Origin: Paramyrothecium sp. XJ0827
Lineage: Eukaryota > Ascomycota > Sordariomycetes > Hypocreales > Stachybotryaceae
DNA: 64,000 bases
NCBI GenBank assembly: GCA_020881915.1
Contig: JAJFPB010000014.1
Location: 434,001 to 498,000, forward strand
Direction of reading: 5' to 3'
The translations under genes and the position numbers were made by a program. Shown here one piece after another: positions 22,410 to 33,163 of this stretch. Below the pieces are notes generated by a model. It had not been told where the DNA came from and made no database searches. It saw nothing but the letters and a program-made list of their open reading frames with translations. Each line of letters starts with the position of its first letter. Position 1 is the stretch's first letter.

Positions 22410-24195
22410 TTATAAATCAAAATCTTTGATTAACCCAATTGCCTTCATGTCCAGCAATTTATTTCCGAACAACAAGAAATAGTAATCAGCGTAAACCAGC
22501 CCATGGTTTGCCCACCTCCTTGGTGCATACTCATAATTATTGATTGTAGCACCTCCCAGGATCGTCTGCGGGACGCTCTCGTTCTGTGGCACTGAAAGCT
22601 GTATCTGGGTGTTTTTATCACTTTCACTCACCGTGTTCAGAGTTGTGATTGAAGAAAGGAAGTTGCTTTCTGGTGTCATATATGATGAACAAACAGCCTT
22701 GACTATTTGGATCGCGCTGTTGAGATATGTAGAGACCTCACCCCTTTCTTCCAAAGATTCGTGAATGACCAACATTCCGTAAGCTGCAATGACCGCTGCG
22801 CTGGTATCAGGAGGTTGGTCGCGATCTTTGGGAGCGAGGAAATCCCAAGGTGGTGTGCCAGTAGCAGGAAGCTGGTGCAGAAAGTAATCTGCGCATGCTT
22901 GGGCAGTCTCCAGAAATGACTCATCCCGGGTCCAGCGGTAAGTCTGTGCAAAACCCGCAATAGCCCATGCCTGGCCCCGGGTCCATGACGATGTGTCAGA
23001 GTAACCTTGATTTGTGAGACGAGTTTTAATGGCTCCAGTATCTGGGTCGAGTACGACAAGGTGGACGGTGGAATTGTCATCGCGTACGTGGCAAGCTTGG
23101 GATTTCTTTGCATGGTTCAAAGCAATGCGGTACATCGACTCGTCATTGGTCTCACAAGCGGTCCAGAAAAGCATGTCCAAATTCATCATGTTATCCTTTG
23201 ACGGGTTAAGTCAGCAATTGTCCCATTTAAGTCTCAGATCTCGGGGGAGAGCGGTGATTAGGGCAGAGCTGCACCATAGAGGTTGACTCACAATGATGAA
23301 AAGGAAGTCGCTCGTGGGATCTGTAAAAGAATATCGCAGCGTTGTGCAGGTGTCCCACGACCGTATGGCGCCTACCGCTGGTACATAACGAGATGCTAGC
23401 GTTCGAGAAGCCCGGATGATGGTATCGCGTGCTAAGAAGTCGTGATCTAGATCCCAGGCTAATCGAGCCCAAGGGGAGATCATAAAGCCAAGGTCGTGTG
23501 TATTTCCGAGTGATGAGTTCTGGTGAAGATTGGCGGTCCACCACTTGCACGCAAATCTATTTCTCATCGTCAGCCCTGATTCGGGTCTCGGCCAAAAAAA
23601 TGAAGACTCACTCAAGCTGCATTGTGTGGGGTGTGCCACAGGACTGTCGTCGCTCCAAAATAGTGTCAAGATCTCGCTTAAACCTTCGCTCCCTTTCTAG
23701 AAGCAGATAAAGACTACCGGGGAAGAACCCCGAGGTCCAAAAGTCCAGCTCTCTATAGACATATTGCGTTTCGCCAGGCATCGTGTACTCCGGGTACAAG
23801 GTCGGGGGTTGAGACTAATGCAACCAGATTAGTTGAAGCTGTATGGCTTATTGAATCGAAGACAGATGAACCTTGGACAGGGCAGGGGCCGCAACTCCCC
23901 ATATCTTGGCAATGACATTGGTTGAATACAAGGCCTGCAGAAGCGGTCGGTTTGGAAAGGTTCCATTGAAAGCGGAAGTGCCGTAAGCGTGACATATCTT
24001 GGTGTTTTCGTGGGTAGAAGACTTTTTGAGCTGGGAATACCTTCATCAGCAATAATCAAAGCTCCACCAAGATCAAAAACGAACCGTGGCCTCTCGCCAT
24101 GAAACATGTGGTTTTGAGTCGTCTTTAGCGAAGCCATGCAGTTGATCCACCCCATTGGGAATTCCTGCCCCGGAAACAGCGTCAACCTCAGTCAT
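22410..24195 (-). CDS. GH88 unsaturated glucuronyl hydrolase
   Basis: Glycoside hydrolase family 88, which removes 4,5-unsaturated uronic acid from the non-reducing end of oligosaccharides by hydrating the double bond. Five exons (24195-24085, 24030-23872, 23814-23612, 23556-23292, 23195-22410) give 507 aa. Every junction restores family sequence: KICHAYGTSAFNGTFPNR, IAKIWGVAAPALSK-SQPPTL, TMQLE-FACKWWTANLHQNS, FLFII-DNMMNLDMLFW. The two catalytic Asp positions known for GH88 are seen in NTHDLGFM and IDNMMNL. The C-terminal signature is NHGLVYADYYFLLFGNKLL. There is no signal peptide, so it should act in the cytosol on imported oligo-uronides, which fits the divergent carrier gene 535 bp upstream. 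The very N-terminal 37 residues are less certain; they rest on one inferred intron with a GTTCGT donor. Confidence 0.88.
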
Positions 24196-24730
24196 TTTTG
24201 GGTTTGTTTGAGTAGAGTGAGAAACACGTAAAGCAGTAGGAGAGTCAAACGAAGATAAAGCAGCAAGAAACAAAGAGGGGTGTTTTATCCGAAGAGGATT
24301 CAGCGTACGGCAGAAGAATCATGGCCAATATCAACCACGCCGACCAGGATCATTTCAGTACGCGTTGTGTGAGCCCTAGTAGTGCGCCTCAGAGAAGTGG
24401 TGAAGCCTCTGGCACAGTTCCGAGACTTGTTCCTGACTCCCTGCAATAGTCTGCCGAGAGAAGACGCTAAGTGGAGAAGCGCAATCAGGGATCTTTTGGT
24501 GGCTTGCGGAGTACGGAAGAAGACTCGGAGCCCTCCGCGTTCGCGCGACCAGCCCCTCAAGCCACCAATTTCAGAACAAGCAAAGTGGGAAGGCTGCTCG
24601 TGCATCATTCGAGTTATAATATGAGGCAAAGCAGCCTCGAGGATCAGAGGATGCTCACAACATCGCTTCACAAGCTTTTACTCTGTTCTTGAGCAGCCTT
24701 GTTGAACAAATCGAAGAGAAAGCATTCATC
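24196..24730. promoter_or_regulatory. bidirectional GH88-MFS promoter
   Basis: A 535-bp region between divergent start codons. It contains a TATAATAT element at 24615-24622 (about 110 bp before the MFS start) and a CGG-N6-CCG inverted repeat at 24526-24537. No coding sequence was recognised. Confidence 0.55.
24526..24537. promoter_or_regulatory. CGG-N6-CCG candidate Zn2Cys6 operator
   Basis: CGGAGCCCTCCG, an everted or inverted CGG-triplet pair of the type contacted by dimeric Zn2Cys6 proteins. It lies about 195 bp from the MFS start and 330 bp from the GH88 start. The Zn2Cys6 gene at 19464 is the natural candidate to bind it. Confidence 0.35.
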
Positions 24731-26546
24731 ATGGCTACCTCCAAAGACGTCGAGCACACCCCAGAAGCAAATCACCAAGAGGTTACGGGCATGACTGAGA
24801 AGGGCATTGAGAATGCTGGGCAGGGCGATGAGGAAACCAGCCGTTATGTCGATGGACCACCCATCGAAATCGACGCGGCGACGAATAAGCGCCTGTTTTG
24901 GAAGATTAACCGGCGCATTCTCGCAATTCAGCTGGTAACTTACTTCTGCCAGTCTTTAGATAAGGGAACGTTGAACTTCGCATCAATTATGGGCATCAAG
25001 ACTGATGCTAACCTGGTGGGCCAAGAAGTAAGTGATCCGAAATTGAGTCTAGTTCACCGTGGGGAGCCTGGTTCCTGGTGATCTATCCCGCTGACATTGT
25101 TCGTGCTTTCGACAGTACCAATGGCTTGGGACCATTCTCTACATTGGAATTCTCGCTGGAGAATATCCTCAGAACTTTCTCCTCCAGAAGCTTCCTCTGG
25201 GCAAGCTTCTCGCGACAAACGTGTTCATATGGGGCGTGGTTGTCGCGTGTTCCGCTGTAACGACCAACTTTGCGGGCTTGATGGCTCTTCGATTCCTCCT
25301 AGGTTTCTTCGAAAGTTGTGTTCAACCGGCAATGATGTTACTGTGAGTCTCCGCAATTGCTCTTCCAGACACGAGGTTGTTCGCATTCATCTCCGTGAAC
25401 TGGACTGTTTTTGACACTAATGCTGCAAAAATCAATAGCACGTCCATGTGGTATACCAGGGATGAGCAATCCGTCTTAAACTCATTGTGGTATTGTATGA
25501 CTGGTCTGCAGCTGATGGTATGTACTTGCCTCATCACTTCACTCATGCGCTAACGAACTCGTGCAGGTTGGTGGTCTTCTTGCCTTTGGCGTTTCTCACT
25601 TCACCGACGGCCCAATCAAGAATTGGCAGCTACTGTTTCTTGTTCTTGGCCTCGCGACGGTTGCGTGGTCCTTCTGCATTGGAGCTTTCCTGCCTGACAG
25701 CCCTATGACAGCCAAGTGCTACAGCGAGGAAGACAAGCGTCTCATGATCGAGCGAGTCAGGCGGAACGAGACAGGCATCCAGAATAAAAAGTACAAGAAG
25801 TACCAAGTAGTGGAGGCCATCACAGATCCATTGGTTTGGTGTTGTGTTCTACTGATTACCGTCGCAAACTTGGTCATTGGCGGACTCGGCGTCTTCTCTA
25901 ATCTCATCATCAAGGAGTTTGGATTTACTTTGCTCCAGACGCAACTTCTCAATATTGCTCAGGGTGCTTTGACCATTTTGGTCATGGTATCTTCAGCCTG
26001 GGCGTCCCAAAAGTCGGGACAGACGTGTTTTATCATGTTGGTGAGTCTCCTTGAAGTATTCGCTGACGAGAGTCCAAACTTGTTAATACTAATACTGGAA
26101 AATCGTAGCTTTGGACAGTTCCTGCGATTGTTGGTACGGTAGTCATTCTTGTAGTGACTCCGACCTCCTCGAACGCTGGAGGAATGCTCATTGCATTCTA
26201 CTGCACGCAGTTCTTCCTAGCACAAGGTAACATGATCATTTCACTCATTACTCGGAACATCGCCGGTCAAACCAAAAAGGGCATCACCATGACATTGGTC
26301 TTTGTTGGTTGGGCTGTCGGCAACCTGATCGCTCCGCAGATTTTCCAGGAGAAAGATGCACCCAGGTACCTCCCAGGCTTTGTGGTTCATCTCGTCGTTT
26401 ACGGCGTTTATATTGGACTTGTTGTTTTGACCCGAATTGTTCTTACGGCAAGAAACCGAGGCAAAATTACGCAGGAGGTTTCCCATGATCTGGCATTTCA
26501 GGATCTCACAGACAGGGAGAATCCTAACTTCCGCTATGTTTATTAG
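24731..26546 (+). CDS. MFS carrier, anion:cation symporter (allantoate permease-like)
   Basis: Major facilitator of the ACS/Dal5-like family, plasma-membrane proton symporters mostly for carboxylates and other organic anions. Five exons (24731-25027, 25116-25342, 25439-25517, 25567-26040, 26109-26546) give 504 aa. Spliced motifs include LVTYFCQSLDKGTLNFASI in TM1, YQWLGTILYIGILAGEYP in TM2, ALRFLLGFFESCVQPAM in TM4 and LTSMWYTRDEQSV after it, all typical of the family. The charged central loop MIERVRRNETGIQNKK separates the two six-helix halves. The start at 24731 is the ATG of MATSKDVEH; nothing conserved lies upstream. Sharing a promoter with GH88 points to uptake of an unsaturated uronide or a similar sugar acid. 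Metabolite export for the PKS cluster is less likely, because exporters there usually belong to other MFS families. Confidence 0.88.
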
Positions 26547-27887
26547 GCAAATAAGCGACATATTGCTGGCTCGGACATCTCACCTTGACGGACATGTCAT
26601 AAGAGAGAAGTTCGAATGTTGTTAAATGAAGCTGATGATTGTGCAACAACTTTGTGGGATGCTTTGTGTTGGTTAATCCGCTGTTATTCAGAGGATATTT
26701 CTAATCAGTAGGATGTTAGGAATATCGAAGTCAAAGTTCTTCAAACAACCGCCCGGTTTTCGCTCGACGTGATATGTGAGCACACTGCTCTTAAATGTTA
26801 GAGTCACTACTTAGACCAGGCCAAATTGGTATAATTCACGTGATGGAAAAGGAGAAAAGCTTGCAAGGGAGTTTCCGAAATGCCCGATTCCTATTCTCCG
26901 ATATGCTGTCCATTCAACCTCCGCCAAAGCTACCTCTTGCAGGAATATGAAGGTCTCATAGCCCTACGAAGGTTGGAAAGATAAATTCTGAGGCCCGTTA
27001 AACACTACGTTTATTTTCTGCCCTGTCCAAGGCCCTCATACACAAGCACGCAAGAGGAATCTGACCAAGCACGCACATTTTCACTCCCCTGAGGCATTAT
27101 TTGGGGCTCAAGTGAGAGCTCTATCAATTGGCCTGAGAATATTAGACGCAAGCCAAACAGACGTCATGTGAATGGCTTGCTGTCCCAATGGACTTCAAGA
27201 TCGGGGTGATGTCAGATGTCAGTTGGCTGCACAGAGGCATTTGATAACGCTACCGAGACTAATTAGAAATGTGCATCATCACTTTCGTTTGGGACCACGT
27301 AAAAGATCCTCGTCCATTGCTCTATGGACTCCGAGAATGTATATGGCCCATCCGAGATCTACGCATAGTGATTGGTCGTCCCATAAGCCCAGACGGTGCT
27401 GGACACCAGCCCTCCGAATGTAATGAATCAGGCCAGAGTTGTATAGGATCCCACGGGATGTGTTTGACGATCCGCGTTCGAACGAATTTATGAAACTACT
27501 TGATCGATCATCGAAGGGGCGTCAACAGGATATAGCGAGGTCATTAACGACTCAAGGTTCCTTTCAGAGACCCTCTGGAGCTGGGTACAATCAAACAACG
27601 AGCACAACTGTTCAGGCACTATCGAAGCGGCCCAACCTACCCATGAGTGAGATAAAGATATTTGTTCGCCCTCCCGCCACCTTTCCCCGCACCGACTCTT
27701 GGCTGGGATTTTCGGATCCTACCAATGAGCGCAAGATGACACAGAACAGCTCCCAGAAAATGCTATAATTACCACTCTCCCCGCTTTTGAGGACACGTTA
27801 TGGCTTCTCAGTAACACTTGCAACAATTTTGAAAGCCGAGGGATAGTTCTTATGCCAACAAATGGTCTTTCAGCTTAGATACCAAAG
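26547..27887. other. intergenic, no gene recognised
   Basis: About 1.3 kb before the P450 gene. It contains a few ORFs shorter than 110 codons with no family resemblance and no splice pattern that joins them. No repeat or RNA gene was seen. Confidence 0.45.
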
Positions 27888-29692
27888 ATGAACCCCTTTA
27901 CTTTCCACCCTAATCAACACAGCATAGCTGTGCTCTGCATACTGACCACTCTCTGCGCTCTAGTTGCATTAGTAGCTCAGCGCATTAGGCGGGTCATCAA
28001 ATCGCCTCTTAACAAATACCCTGGCCCTTTCCTTGCTAGTTTGTGAACCCAGCTGTTCGATGGCCGACTAAGCCCGCGACTAATCGTACTATAGAAGTCA
28101 CCGATCTGTGGCGCCTTTGGCTGGTGTACACTGGCAACTATGCTCCAGAGGTTAAGAAGTTGCACGAGAAGTACGGACCCGTCGTCCGCTTGGGGCCGAA
28201 CCTGCTTGATCTAGATTACCCTGAACAGTCGAAAACAATCTACAGTACAGACGGGAGGTGGATTAAAGTGAGCAACATGGCAATCCACATTCCATGTGCA
28301 CTATTATGAAACTGACTTAATTTCAGAGCGACTTTTACAAGAACAACAGCATTGTCAGTAACGGCAAGATCACGTACCACATGTTTAGCGAAACCAACAA
28401 CGCTGAGCATGCACGATTGAAGCGACCGGTTGTCCGACACTACTCTTTGCCTCGGGCTCTGGCTATGGAAGGGCACATGGATAAAGTCCTTCGAGATTTA
28501 TGTGGACGCCTGAGACGTCAGTTTGTGGAGCCGGGTAAATTTTGCGACTTGGGTGATTGGATATCCTACTGTTAGACCCCTGTGCCTGCGCATACTTGGA
28601 TGTGTTGTCTGACAGATATCCAGTCGCTTGGGATCTCCTTGGTACCGTCACCTTCAGCAAGAAATTTGGATACATGGAAAAGGGCAGGGACTTTGATGGT
28701 ACATTGGCTGTCGCTGATCAATCCATCGATTATCTTGGTCTCTGCGGGCAAATGCCGTGGCTAGACCATTGGCTTGACAAAAATCCGATATATCGGCTCG
28801 GTCCTCCTAATCTATCTACAGTCACTGGCATCGCCATCGAGGCGCTCACCGCACGTCTCAGAGACGCTGACGAGAACTTTCATCCGGAAAATCCTGATTT
28901 CCTCCAGCATTTTATCGACTCAATGACAAGCCATCCCGAAGTCGTCAACGAGACTACAATTATTGGCTATCTTCTCCTAAACTGTAAGCTCTGCAATCAT
29001 GTCTGATCTCTTTAGTGCTTCAAAGACAATGAACTGTTTTGGTGCAATAACACACATCTAATGCTTATACAGTGATCGCCGGCGCAGACACAACTTCTAT
29101 CACAATACGCGCCTTGCTATATTACGGTTTGGGAAACCGGAATATCTGGAATAAGCTTGAAATGGAAATCCGTGCAAAAGCAGCCGCAGGGGAACCTGTT
29201 TCATACTCCACTGCACGGTCCCTGCCCTACTTAGATGCTGTTGTGAGGGAGACACTTAGATACCACCCGGCTGTATCGATGATCATGGAGCGAATTGTGC
29301 CTGAAACCGGTCTTTCTCTTCCGGACGGCTCTGTAATACCCCCTGGCTCCTTGGTTGGTATGAATCCATACGTGGTTGGTCGGAACCAGAAAGTCTTTGG
29401 GCCTGATGCTGATGATTTTCGTCCTGAGCGATGGCTACAACACAAGGGAGAAAGCAGCGATGCGTATGCAGAAAGACTACAGGCCTGGAACACCGCGAAT
29501 CTCACATTTGGTGCCGGGTCACGAATCTGTCTTGGTCGTCATTTCAGTCAGGTGGAAATATTCAAGACCGTCGCCACGCTGATTGCGACGTTTGACATTG
29601 AACTTGCTGACCCTCGCTCCTCCTGGTCAACGACCTCTCGATGGTTCTACCGAAACGAGGGTGTTGTGTGCAAGCTGGCAAACAGTAAATGA
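27888..29692 (+). CDS. cytochrome P450 monooxygenase
   Basis: ER-anchored P450 resembling the fungal pisatin-demethylase-like group; the substrate is unknown. Five exons (27888-28038, 28095-28267, 28327-28570, 28624-28983, 29073-29692) give 515 aa. An N-terminal membrane anchor (about residues 12-30, AVLCILTTLCALVALVA) precedes the proline-rich hinge KYPGPFLA. The first intron removes an in-frame stop and gives FLA-KVTDLWRLWLVY; the third gives DWISY-FAWDLLGTVTFS. The I-helix motif is AGADTT, the ExxR motif is RETLRYHP, and the haem loop is FGAGSRICLGRHFS with the ligand Cys, so all catalytic elements are present. It stands 9 kb beyond the PKS with a regulator and sugar-related genes between. 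Hydroxylation of the AOS/PKS product is possible, but position alone does not support it strongly. Confidence 0.9.
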
Positions 29693-30729
29693 AGCGGAGA
29701 TTACGTCAAGTAGTAATGGTTCTGATTATTTCTTTTGAGTGATGGTGGTAGTCGATGATGGATAATAGCAGTTATTCGATGTCACTTGGCCAATTGAACA
29801 TCCTACCATGTAATGTTCTCACAATCTAATATTTTCTCATCTGATCCATCAAACGTTTTTCTTACCATATTTCAAGTTAAACACAAGGGGCGCATCCAAT
29901 TTTATCCTTCGTAGCACAATAAATCATTATGAAGTCTCTCGCCCTGAATCAGGAGCAATCACCAACACTTTACAACTCAAATCAAGAAAGTCTAGTCACC
30001 AAGATAACAGAGAATTAGATTTCGCTCAGCGAGAATTGGAAGTCTTCGGCCCCCAGAAACACTCTCATTTGGCCGTATGCTGCAGTAAGGCCTTTGACTT
30101 TAAGATTTTGCTGCTCAGGAGCACCGGCAAGTCTTGAACCGAGAACATACGGCATCAACCATAACACTTCAAAATAACAATAAGGAACCCCACACAGCAG
30201 TCCCTTTAGCGCCTGATACATAGATAGGAACTCATTCAAGGTTGGAAGCCGCATTGTGCTCTGATTCCCTCAATGCGGTCGTTGTAGATCGTGTGACGGA
30301 TTGTTTAGCTGGGCCCAGGCCATTTTGTCGTCGTCAATCGGCAGAGAGAGCTCAATGCAGCCAAAACACACAATAGGTGTCCCAGTTTATGGACCAAACA
30401 ATTGCATGGGCTTCACGCCACTCCAGTGTGTTCTAACGAACCGTTTACTGAAATAGACCGCCCAGTCCTGGGCATCCGGACAGTTTCAGTTTGACAATAA
30501 TAGTTCCGTCTTTGCAAGCGACTATTGCATAGTTTTTGTTCTCAAACTTGCCAAAAAAGCTTTCATGTTTCGGCATGAATCAAGATATTGGATCTGGGAT
30601 GAAGATCAGAGAGCCTCAAGAATCGCTACTGGAGGGGTTTAGCCATCGGAGACTTTCTACATCGTTTTGGGCAAGAGACGAGGCGTGACCCCGCTTCACG
30701 AAAAAAATTGCTGATCATTCAATAGCGAT
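29693..30729. other. intergenic, no gene recognised
   Basis: About 1 kb between the P450 and the HET gene. A 79-codon minus-strand ORF at 30015-30254 has no recognisable domain and no supporting splice structure, so it is not called. Confidence 0.4.
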
Positions 30730-30741
30730 ATGACACCATGA
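30730..30741 (+). promoter_or_regulatory. minimal upstream ORF overlapping the HET start
   Basis: A three-residue uORF (ATG ACA CCA TGA). Its stop codon overlaps the main ATG at 30738 in an ATGA arrangement. If the uORF lies in the mRNA leader, translation of the HET protein would depend on leaky scanning or termination-reinitiation. Confidence 0.4.
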
Positions 30742-32735
30742 CGGTCGGTGGGAGCTCACTAGATGTCCCTGCCTTGGAGCAATTATGGGTTGAGCCAGAT
30801 CCTAATGCTCTCCAGTGCCTGGTTTGCAACCAAGCGTTCAACAAGGCTGCCATCATTCGCACCTTTCGACTACGGCCGTCCTCGGATGATGTCAATCCGA
30901 CCACAGTGGGCTGCAGTCGCATCATCAAAACCCATCTGGATGAAGACATATTACTCTATGATCGGCACATTGACTGTCTTTCTGGGCTGGAGTTCTTCAC
31001 TGTGTCTCATGTATGGGACAAAGAGGTCTCGGACGCCCAGAACAAACGACAGTCTCCCCAACCCCTAATTGCTCGAAGATTGGCTGTTGAAAAGCCTGTG
31101 CGGGTCTACCACGGACTCAAGGTGATCGGGGAGAGAGAGGTGTGGCATGATTTTCTCAGTGTGCCGCAGTGGGCCCCCCATTTGAAGAAGCAAATCCTCC
31201 CGGAAATCCATAGGCTTTACAACATCTCTTATGCCACCGTCATCCTCTTCAATGACTTAGGTCCGAAGATTGTTGATAGACTACGGAACGGCGAAACTTC
31301 CCGTGATCGACTCACTGGACTAGCTGGAGTATGTAACGCACGCTGGTTCCAGCGGATGTGGACCGCCATGGAGTTCATGCGGAGCCGCAGAATTCGCATG
31401 ATGACATCAGACTACGGAGTCGTCGAAGGCGAGGACGATCCTGGGCTTCTGGATAGCCTCAACAAGGTCTGGCATCAAGAGCTTAAGAGATACAACTGGG
31501 TCCACGACATGGAGTGGGAGATTAGAAACCTTCAGCTTGGCCATATCGAAAAAACCGACCAGGTAGAATCTCCCAACAAATGGCAAGAGTCTCTGTCAGA
31601 ACAGCGGCCATTATTCAACCGCAATCTGTTACCATGGAATCTTGGTCCACTCAGGGAGATCAGAGCGATGAAGACGGCTAATTTTGCACTAGCCTTTGCT
31701 GTGCTGGCAAGAAGACGATGCAGAGACCAACTCGACTTCCTCCACGCCATGAGAGGTATAGTTGTGGCGCAATCAGGTCCAGTGGGGTCTAATTTTGAGG
31801 AAGGGTTCAACCAAATCGCCAGGGAGTGTATTTTAGCCGGTGATTTCAGTCCTTTACTGATGACCCCGGTAATTACGATGCGCGAGCCTCGACTCGAGCC
31901 ATTGTTTGTGGAAAGTTTCAACGACGTCTGGACCTGGGAAATGGGCGAGCAGTTGAGTCCTCCAAGCATACAAGATGTTACAATCCTGGACGACAAAATT
32001 GTGCGACTGAAAGTGGAAAAGATTGGTCAAGTGACTCAGTGGAAGCGGTTCTTGAGAGACTATAGCGAATTTGTGATGCCCGATCCTGGAAAATTCCATT
32101 ACCTGGCACGTTGTGTCGACTTGACACTCCAGTTCATCAGCCCTAATGTAGCAGATTTTGTTCACGCGCTGTGTACGTGTCTTCACGGGCTACCCACAGC
32201 TATCGTTTGGCAGCATCTCGAGAGGGCCGGTCAGGCGGCGGAACTGCAGAAAGTGCTTGATGAAAGGCGTTCGGGCGACCAAGAATGGGAAGTAGAGGGC
32301 CCGAACGGCTTGCGATGGCTCGCGGATATTCTGGGCTTGTCTTCAAAGCTCGGCGGCGACTCAGAGTGTCGATTAACGTCGGTGCATGCGCGTCACAGCA
32401 CCATGCATTGTCATCCCTATCACTATCTGGCTGGGACCGTTTGTGGCGGTTGCAGAAAGGGATCAGTCCATCGTGTTGGCGTATTCATTCCTGAAGGGGA
32501 GCTGGCCGACGCGGTTGCATACCGTGTACCTGGGTTGCAGTATCTGAGCACATTGCGTGACGGGGTCGGTGTTATGGTGCAGAACGGACGCATAGTTGGT
32601 CGGATGATATGGTCGGTGCCCTCTTGTGAGTGTAACAGCACGGAAGAGCTCTATGTGCAATTCCCAGAGCTCATGCTTCCAAGTGTTTTCAATGAATACG
32701 AGCGAGATAATTTGGTGGAAGAATCTCCAGCTTAA
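30738..32735 (+). CDS. HET-domain (heterokaryon incompatibility) protein
   Basis: Uninterrupted 665-aa ORF with a divergent HET domain. HET proteins trigger or modulate programmed cell death after fusion with non-self hyphae. HET-like blocks are FFTVSHVWDKEVS (about residues 90-102, matching the usual AVSHVW), HDFLSVPQW, YNISYATVILFNDL and NARWFQRMWTAMEF (matching the R-x-WF-x-R-x-W block). The usual CIDQ-type motif is degenerate here (FLSVPQ). The C-terminal 350 residues show no recognised repeat, WD40 or ankyrin unit. Near the C-terminus CHPYHYLAGTVCGGCRKG contains Cys/His pairs that might bind metal, though this is weak. A tiny uORF overlaps the start codon. No partner NLR or HeLo gene is adjacent. 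Confidence 0.75.
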   Translation: MTVGGSSLDVPALEQLWVEPDPNALQCLVCNQAFNKAAIIRTFRLRPSSDDVNPTTVGCSRIIKTHLDEDILLYDRHIDCLSGLEFFTVSHVWDKEVSDAQNKRQSPQPLIARRLAVEKPVRVYHGLKVIGEREVWHDFLSVPQWAPHLKKQILPEIHRLYNISYATVILFNDLGPKIVDRLRNGETSRDRLTGLAGVCNARWFQRMWTAMEFMRSRRIRMMTSDYGVVEGEDDPGLLDSLNKVWHQELKRYNWVHDMEWEIRNLQLGHIEKTDQVESPNKWQESLSEQRPLFNRNLLPWNLGPLREIRAMKTANFALAFAVLARRRCRDQLDFLHAMRGIVVAQSGPVGSNFEEGFNQIARECILAGDFSPLLMTPVITMREPRLEPLFVESFNDVWTWEMGEQLSPPSIQDVTILDDKIVRLKVEKIGQVTQWKRFLRDYSEFVMPDPGKFHYLARCVDLTLQFISPNVADFVHALCTCLHGLPTAIVWQHLERAGQAAELQKVLDERRSGDQEWEVEGPNGLRWLADILGLSSKLGGDSECRLTSVHARHSTMHCHPYHYLAGTVCGGCRKGSVHRVGVFIPEGELADAVAYRVPGLQYLSTLRDGVGVMVQNGRIVGRMIWSVPSCECNSTEELYVQFPELMLPSVFNEYERDNLVEESPA

Positions 32736-33091
32736 ATAGATAGCCATCGCGAAAACAGCAAAGAACGATTCCCAAAGCCGCGATTATAAGCCAGATTCTA
32801 CCCATATACCTGCACGAGATGAAACGGGCTCGCACTTAAATGATATATATAACTTACTTTAACCTGAAATTCTGGGACGACTTGGACGCTTCCATCCGCG
32901 CCAAATCCAAGATCATTTCCCGAAATGCTAGTGATAGTTCGAGAGGAACGTGCCAAGGTCGTCCGCAGCCTCTCCTGCAGCACCATCGCTCACTTAGTAC
33001 GGCACATGAGCCACCGTATCTATTGTACCCGAGTCCATGAAACTCTTGGGGTACTTCTTTGCGTCCAATGAAGCGAAGCAAAAATAGAAAC
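32736..33091. other. intergenic between HET gene and tRNA
   Basis: About 360 bp with no recognised feature; it contains the HET 3' UTR and the 3' flank of the tRNA. Confidence 0.4.
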
Positions 33092-33163
33092 TGCCCCAGA
33101 AGCGAATCGAACGCTCGATCTTCGCATTACAAGTGCGACGCCTTACCACTTGGCCACTAGGGC
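33092..33163 (-). tRNA. tRNA-Thr (UGU anticodon)
   Basis: A 72-nt cloverleaf on the minus strand with no intron. The acceptor stem GCCCTAG pairs with CTGGGGC (one G-U), followed by discriminator A. The anticodon stem TCGCA/TGCGA encloses loop CTTGTAA with anticodon TGT at 33131-33129, which reads ACA threonine codons. The T-arm has loop TTCGATT with stem GAGCG/CGCTT. The encoded sequence lacks CCA, as expected for a eukaryotic gene. Confidence 0.9.

Noticed and set aside
28044..28046. In-frame TGA in the P450 N-terminus, suggesting a pseudogene
   Set aside because: An intron with GTTTGT donor (28039) and CTATAG acceptor (28094) removes it and restores the expected FLA-KVTDLW sequence; every P450 catalytic motif is intact.
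27888..29692. P450 as a certain tailoring enzyme of the PKS/AOS cluster
   Set aside because: It is separated from the PKS by 9 kb containing a regulator, GH88 and its carrier. Position alone does not justify assignment, so it is left open.
30015..30254. 79-codon minus-strand ORF between P450 and HET genes
   Set aside because: Short, without any domain, membrane helix pattern or splice support.
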